Below are positions 6,416 through 9,726 of a stretch of DNA of 9,726 nucleotides, piece after piece. The translations under genes were made by a program, and so were the position numbers. The first letter of the stretch is position 1. Every line of letters starts with the position of its first letter. This DNA comes from Verrucomicrobiota bacterium (GTDB lineage Bacteria > Verrucomicrobiota > Verrucomicrobiia > Limisphaerales > UBA9464). The notes beneath the pieces were generated by a model. It made no database searches. It had not been told where the DNA came from and saw only the letters and a list, made by a program, of their open reading frames with translations. The stretch is from assembly GCA_017302195.1 (NCBI GenBank), contig JAFLEG010000107.1, positions 1 through 9,726 of the forward strand, read 5' to 3'.

Positions 6416-7608
6416 GCGCCCCGTTTTCATCTCCGGGGGAGCTTTCCGGGGGCGCGGCGGCGTCCCCTGGCCATCTCCCGCGTTCCGCCTGGATCGAAGT
6501 GGACCTCGGGGCGCTTGGTCACAATTTCCGCGCCATCCGTAGATCGCTCCCTGCGGGGACCGCGCTGCTGTACGTGGTGAAGGATGAGGCCTACGGGCTG
6601 GGCGCTCTCGCAGCCGCCCGGGTGGCGCTGGCGAATGGAGCGGACCGCCTTGCCGTCTTCACGCTGTCCGAGGCCGAGCGCCTGCGATCTGCCGGCATCA
6701 CCGCCCCGATCCTGCTGATGGGGGAGCGGCTGCCGGAGGAACTTCCCTGGGTCCTGCGGCTGGATCTGGAGCCCTGCGTCGGCCGCCTGGAGATCGCCAC
6801 GGCCCTCGACGCGCTGGCACGACAGCAGGGCCGTCCGGCGCCCGTGCACATCAAGGTCAACACCGGCATGAACCGCTTCGGACTCCCCTGGCGGGCCGCG
6901 CGGTCATGGGCGGCCGAGCTCGCCGCTCTGACCGGACTCCGCTTCGAGGGCGTCCTGGGCCACTTCGCCCAGAGCGACGAGGAGGACAAGACGTTTGCCC
7001 GCGTTCAGTTGGAACGGTTCCATCAATCCCTGGAGGCCCTGCGAGCCGCCGGCATTGAGCCCCGCTGGAAGCACCACTCCAATTCCGGCGGCGCGTTGGA
7101 TCTTCCCGAGGCCCATCTGGACCTGGTGCGCGTGGGCCTGCTCGCGCATGGGGTGTACCCCTCGCGGGTCTGCCGCCGGCTGGAAGACCTGAGACCGGTC
7201 ATGACCGTCAAGGCCCGCCTGGTGGCCATCCAGGAGGTGGAGCCTGGGGACACCGTGGGATATGGCATGCGCTGGCGCGCGGACCGCCCGGGCCGCATCG
7301 GCGTGCTGCCCCTCGGCTATGGCGACGGATTTCCGCGGGTGCGGAACGAGGGACATGCCCTGATCCGCGGGGTGCGGGTTCCCCTGGTCGGGGGGGTGGC
7401 CATGGATGCCCTGACCGTGGATCTCACCGACCTTCCCGGGGCGGCGGTGGGGGACGAGGCGGTGCTGATGGGACGCCAGGGCGCCGAGGAGATCTCGGCC
7501 CACGATCTGGCGGCATTGAAACGCAGCGTCAGCTACGACCTGCTGGCCGGATGGCGCTCCCGCCTGCCGCGCCTCTACCGGCACGCCAGTCCTCCAAATG
7601 CCCCTTGA
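6412..7608 (+). CDS. alr: Alanine racemase (PLP-dependent, fold type III)
   Basis: Alr interconverts L- and D-alanine, supplying D-Ala for peptidoglycan. The 398-residue product has the complete two-domain layout: PLP barrel first, beta domain last. Visible landmarks are the PLP lysine K57 with Y61 (VVKDEAYGLG), VNTGMNRFG 149-157, GHFAQSDEED 183-192, SNSGGALDLPEAH 223-235, R240 in LVRVGLLAHGVYP, the second catalytic base Y284 in VGYGMRW, LGYGDGFPR 301-309, and M331/D332 in VAMDALTVDL. The lysine motif is unusual: relatives read VKANAYGHG or VKADAYGHG, whereas here Asn/Asp-Ala is Glu and His is Leu. About 25 extra residues precede the first strand (SAWIEVDLGAL). The ATG at 6412 is preferred over GTG 6394 because it forms an exact ATGA overlap with the upstream stop. 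Coupling to the PurD-like ligase suggests a shared pathway, so another substrate amino acid is possible. Confidence 0.93.
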   Translation: MSAPFSSPGELSGGAAASPGHLPRSAWIEVDLGALGHNFRAIRRSLPAGTALLYVVKDEAYGLGALAAARVALANGADRLAVFTLSEAERLRSAGITAPILLMGERLPEELPWVLRLDLEPCVGRLEIATALDALARQQGRPAPVHIKVNTGMNRFGLPWRAARSWAAELAALTGLRFEGVLGHFAQSDEEDKTFARVQLERFHQSLEALRAAGIEPRWKHHSNSGGALDLPEAHLDLVRVGLLAHGVYPSRVCRRLEDLRPVMTVKARLVAIQEVEPGDTVGYGMRWRADRPGRIGVLPLGYGDGFPRVRNEGHALIRGVRVPLVGGVAMDALTVDLTDLPGAAVGDEAVLMGRQGAEEISAHDLAALKRSVSYDLLAGWRSRLPRLYRHASPPNAP

Positions 7609-7635
7609 CGAAGCGCGGACCTGCCGAGAACGGTC

Positions 7636-7649
7636 CTGAGGTTCCTCAG
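7636..7649 (+). terminator. Short hairpin after alr, possible weak terminator
   Basis: CTGAG (7636-7640) and CTCAG (7645-7649) form a perfect five-base stem around GTTC, 28 bases after the alr stop. No T-run follows, so if it ends transcription at all it would not be a standard intrinsic terminator. The rest of the 124-base gap before the next gene shows no promoter that I can recognise. Confidence 0.2.
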
Positions 7650-7732
7650 TCACACCCGCCTTCATCAATTCCATCCCCTTCCGGTGCGTGAACCACCACG
7701 CCTCGGCTGGAGCGAGTCCATCCCCCCCAACC

Positions 7733-8539
7733 ATGAAGCCCTCCCAGCGCGCCGTCCTCAGATCCCTGGCCCTGGGCGCATCCGCGCCATTCCTGTGGAC
7801 CGCCACCGCCCAGGTGGTGCTGAGCCCGGTGGCGGTGCCCCGGACGGACCTGGAGTCCTTCTCGCCCGACATTCCCCTGGACCGGATGATCAACCAGTCG
7901 GGAATCACCACGCCCTTCACCAGCGGGACCACCCCGTTCGACACCTATTTTGCCAATCCGGGACAGGTGTTTGCCACCAACGGCGACCAGGGAGTCAACA
8001 ACTGGCAGAGCGCGGTGGATTTTGATCTCCCTCTGGAGGGCACTCTGGACTTCGACCTGGGCGCCCGGTATCGGATCCACAAGGTCGCCCTCTGGAACCA
8101 GTCCCTGCACGAGATCACGCTCCAGGTGCTCGATGATCTGGACGGCCCCGCCCAGACCGGGGGGGACTTCACGTTGATCAGCCGGCTGTCCTTCGTGTTC
8201 AGCTATGCGGTGGACGTGCTGCCCTTCGCCACGCCGCTGGACGGCCGATACCTGCGTCTCGACATCCACTCCGTGCACAGCTTCCCGGGATTCAACTTTG
8301 GCTATGCCACCATTGGAGAGATCGTGGTCTCGGCGACGCCGGTGCCTGAGCCAACGCCCGAAGTCCACATCGCCCAAACGCGCGGCGGCGACGTGCAGCT
8401 CCAGTTCACCGGGACACTTCAGTCAGCGTCTGCGCCGGATGCCGCATTTGAGGATGTGCCTGGAAATCCGCAGCAAAGCCTGACCCTGCCCGCGGGGAAC
8501 CTGTCCGGGCAGCAGTACTTCCGCTCCCGCATTCCCTGA
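7733..8539 (+). CDS. Secreted galactose-binding/discoidin-like protein with shared C-terminal module
   Basis: The product has 268 residues from the ATG at 7733. This start gives a signal peptide (MKPSQRAVLRSLALGASAPF, cleavage likely near TATAQ at 23-27), whereas the alternative GTG at 7688 adds a polar, low-complexity extension. Residues about 45-200 read as a jelly-roll domain of the discoidin/F5-8C type: VDFDLPLEGTLDFDLG 95-110, then ARYRIHKVALWNQS 111-124, then ITLQVLDDLDGP 128-139, then RYLRLDIHSVHS 172-183 and IGEIVVS 194-200. After a Pro-rich hinge (TPVPEPTPE), the last ~60 residues (VQLQFTGTLQSAS ... LPAG ... YFRSRIP) resemble the C-terminal module of the 653-residue beta-helix protein. 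Such domains bind carbohydrate or other surface ligands; the ligand here is unknown. It follows alr by 124 bases on the same strand and may have its own promoter. It ends just before the large inverted repeat. Confidence 0.75.
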   Translation: MKPSQRAVLRSLALGASAPFLWTATAQVVLSPVAVPRTDLESFSPDIPLDRMINQSGITTPFTSGTTPFDTYFANPGQVFATNGDQGVNNWQSAVDFDLPLEGTLDFDLGARYRIHKVALWNQSLHEITLQVLDDLDGPAQTGGDFTLISRLSFVFSYAVDVLPFATPLDGRYLRLDIHSVHSFPGFNFGYATIGEIVVSATPVPEPTPEVHIAQTRGGDVQLQFTGTLQSASAPDAAFEDVPGNPQQSLTLPAGNLSGQQYFRSRIP

Positions 8540-8565
8540 GGAGTAATCCCTGCAAACGATTTTCT

Positions 8566-8790
8566 GGGGAGCGCGCGCAGGGCCTTGTGCTGGCTGAGCG
8601 AAGACGGAACAACAGGCTGAACGCATCGCTTCGCGACAAGCCTTCGGCTCGGCCGGTGCGCGTCACGGTTCACTGAATGGTGGCCACTCCTCACGCACAA
8701 CGCGGACGGCGAGGGCTTGTCGCGAAGCGATGCGTCCGATCTGCAGTTCCAGCTTCCCGTCCGCAGCACGCGGGGGCGCGTGCGCTCCCC
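8566..8790. repeat. 225-bp imperfect inverted repeat with 77-bp arms
   Basis: Arms 8566-8642 and 8714-8790 align as reverse complements without gaps, matching at 56 of 77 positions by hand count. The innermost 21 bases (8622-8642 against 8714-8734) are perfect, the outermost nine (GGGGAGCGC/GCGCTCCCC) are also perfect, and GGAAC..CAG is shared in between. The 71-base centre contains a short palindrome, GTGGCCAC (8680-8687), and weaker pairing may run inward. Each inner arm also has a small self-complementary core, TCGCTTCGCGA (8626-8636). The element fills most of the 327-base gap between two convergent genes, starting 26 bases after the discoidin-like stop, and no coding frame in it looks real. 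It could be a MITE-like element, a bidirectional terminator or barrier, or two inverted copies of a dispersed ~80-base repeat. No terminal target duplication was confirmed. Confidence 0.8.
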
Positions 8791-8804
8791 TTTCCTGCTG
8801 AATC

Positions 8805-8834
8805 GTCACGGTGAGCACCAGTTTGAGCCGTGAC
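8805..8834 (-). terminator. Hairpin downstream of the leftward lipoprotein gene
   Basis: GTCACGG (8805-8811) and CCGTGAC (8828-8834) form a perfect seven-base stem with a 16-base loop, 32 bases past the lipoprotein stop on its strand. No T-run follows, so factor-independent termination is unlikely. CGTCACGGT also occurs at 8661-8669 inside the neighbouring inverted repeat, so the hairpin could instead belong to that repeat structure. Confidence 0.3.
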
Positions 8835-8866
8835 CCTGCGGTAAGGAATGGCGGGTATCCCCAGAT

Positions 8867-9343
8867 TCAGGGCATCTCTGGCGCGGCGCATTCCAGGGTC
8901 TCACCGGTCTGGGGATTGCGCAGGGTCCACCCGCCCGCGGGATCGCCCACCATTCGTTCCCACGGGGTCGGCGGCGCTCCGGGTGGCGAGCCGTCGAGCA
9001 CCAGCCAGACGGAACGCGGCGGCGCCGGCATGCGTCCCGCGGGACGTCCGGATCGCATCGGGGAACTGAGACTCCAGGTACCTCCGGACACCTGGACCAC
9101 CACCACGGGGAGCCCCTGCTTGAGGAACTGTACCACGCGCGATCCGTCCGCATGGGTGGCGATCCAGAGATCGCCCGCCAGTTCCGGAGCGTCACGTCCC
9201 GGACGCCACACTGCCGGGGCCTCCGTCACCTGCCACCCGGGGGCCGAGGTGTCCACCGGCCGAGGCGGCGAGACGCATCCGGCAACGGTCAGGCACAACA
9301 CTCCCGGGACCAGCCATGCACTCCAGGGCCGGCGGAGCTTCAT
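8867..9343 (-). CDS. Small lipoprotein of unknown function
   Basis: The product has 158 residues. The N-terminus has a basic start, a hydrophobic core and the lipobox LTVAGC (18-23), so C23 should be lipidated and the protein anchored in a membrane facing the periplasm. The mature chain contains short beta-strand-like segments (GDLWIATHADGSRVVQFLKQ 57-76, LPVVVVQVSGGTWSL 78-92, RSVWLVLDGSP 110-120) and ends with GGWTLRNPQTGETLECAAP. That ending vaguely recalls LolB- or DUF3261-like outer-membrane lipoproteins, but I cannot assign the family. The ATG at 9341-9343 overlaps the TGA of the upstream oxidoreductase gene as ATGA, which supports this start over an upstream one at 9493 and implies coupled translation. 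Function may be tied to the oxidoreductase pathway, for example transport or surface placement of its product. That is inference from gene order only. Confidence 0.75.
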   Translation of the reverse strand: MKLRRPWSAWLVPGVLCLTVAGCVSPPRPVDTSAPGWQVTEAPAVWRPGRDAPELAGDLWIATHADGSRVVQFLKQGLPVVVVQVSGGTWSLSSPMRSGRPAGRMPAPPRSVWLVLDGSPPGAPPTPWERMVGDPAGGWTLRNPQTGETLECAAPEMP

Positions 9344-9726
9344 GGGACGGGCGCAAAGGAGATCCGGGGCACCAGCGGGAACCGCGCCTGCAGTCGCACC
9401 AGCCAGTAAAAGATCCTCAGCCGCCAGCGCAGGTTCCAGCCGCCCTCCAGCTCGCCGGCCAGCACCGCGTTGACCGAAGCCGGGATGCTCCACAGCGGCC
9501 GGGGTTCCAGGAAGAGCTCCATGAAGGGCGTGGTGTAAAAGTTCGCCACCATCTCGCTGTAGATTCCCAGCGCCGCCCGGACCCGGCGCTCGTAGGCGGC
9601 GAACTCCCGGCGGCCGTCCCCGCCCCCGCGCGTTGCAGCGAGGATGGCATCCGCCGCGAGCCGGGCCGAGTTCATGGCCAGGAAGACGCCGCTGGAGAAG
9701 ATGGGGTCAATGAAGCCGGCGGCGTC
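9340..9726 (-). CDS. C-terminal part of a flavin-dependent halogenase-like oxidoreductase (truncated by window edge)
   Basis: The 128 visible residues open with DAAGFIDPIFSSGVFLAMNSA, the conserved FAD-contact motif of the flavin-dependent halogenase/monooxygenase superfamily. Phenolic halogenases such as CmlS and CndH read GDAACF.DP.FSSGVHLA here, so the match is strong. Next come a helix with FAAYERRVRAALGIYSEMVANFY and then FMELFLEPRPLW, typical of the helical C-terminal region that covers the active site. The end is basic and aromatic (LRWRLRIFYWLVRLQ). Whether it halogenates cannot be told, because the WxWxIP motif and the dinucleotide-binding GxGxxG lie upstream, outside the window; related family members are plain oxidoreductases or reductases. 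The stop overlaps the lipoprotein start (ATGA), so the two genes form an operon. The presence of this family suggests a specialised-metabolite or pigment cluster beyond base 9726. Confidence 0.82.
   Translation of the reverse strand, partial: DAAGFIDPIFSSGVFLAMNSARLAADAILAATRGGGDGRREFAAYERRVRAALGIYSEMVANFYTTPFMELFLEPRPLWSIPASVNAVLAGELEGGWNLRWRLRIFYWLVRLQARFPLVPRISFAPVP

Noticed and set aside
6904..7944. A 346-residue open frame on the - strand across alr and the next gene
   Set aside because: It spans two well-supported + strand genes and their gap, and its composition is typical of antisense shadow frames.
8342..8370. VPEP motif suggesting a PEP-CTERM sorting signal in the discoidin-like protein
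   Set aside because: No transmembrane helix or basic tail follows; about 60 more residues of a folded module do. It is read as a proline-rich hinge.
8691..8891. Small open frames within and around the 225-bp inverted repeat
   Set aside because: They are Arg/Ser/Ala-rich, have no start context, and follow the repeat arms; the structure is better explained as a non-coding repeat.
9344..9493. 50-residue N-terminal extension of the lipoprotein
   Set aside because: It overlaps the oxidoreductase frame and would place the lipoprotein signal internally; the ATG at 9343 gives a proper lipobox and an ATGA overlap.

Overview
The window looks like a chromosomal segment of a GC-rich Gram-negative bacterium, most probably Verrucomicrobiota (Limisphaerales/Pedosphaera-like). 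The lineage call is an inference. It rests on the composition, on secreted proteins that share a C-terminal module I associate with that phylum, on a small coiled-coil plus NTF2-like protein of a type I remember from it, and on degenerate ACCxCxGAGGxGC-type intergenic repeats. No start codon examined has a convincing Shine-Dalgarno sequence, so starts were chosen from signal peptides, ATGA stop/start overlaps and family alignment. No tRNA, rRNA, CRISPR array, integrase or transposase was seen.

Layout. 1-446 (+): C-terminal part of a small protein, coiled coil then NTF2-like domain. 447-738: intergenic, with two oppositely oriented degenerate repeats and nested hairpins. 739-1932 (+): uncharacterised multi-spanning membrane protein with a signal peptide. 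1966-3090 (-): rsgA, the circularly permuted GTPase of 30S ribosome assembly. 3080-5041 (-): large secreted right-handed beta-helix protein, just upstream of rsgA and overlapping it if the long TTG start is used. 5042-5149: divergent intergenic control region. 5150-6415 (+): diverged PurD-like ATP-grasp ligase. 6412-7608 (+): alanine racemase, joined to the ligase gene by an ATGA overlap. 7733-8539 (+): secreted galactose-binding/discoidin-like protein. 8540-8866: convergent intergenic region dominated by a 225-bp imperfect inverted repeat with 77-bp arms. 8867-9343 (-): small lipoprotein, ATGA-coupled to 9340-9726 (-), the C-terminal part of a flavin-dependent halogenase-like oxidoreductase cut by the window edge.

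How the genes fit together. The most distinctive unit is the ligase-racemase pair. The ligase keeps the PurD C-terminal domain and the ATP-grasp Glu/Asn pair, but lacks PurD's GGREHA phosphoribosylamine motif and the glycine-rich ATP loop. It is translationally coupled to a racemase whose PLP-lysine motif is itself atypical. A plausible but unproven reading is that the pair racemises an amino acid and then ligates it to an unknown amine. The two secreted proteins (beta-helix and discoidin-like) end in what appears to be the same module of about 60 residues. The lipoprotein-oxidoreductase pair may be the edge of a specialised-metabolite cluster beyond 9726.
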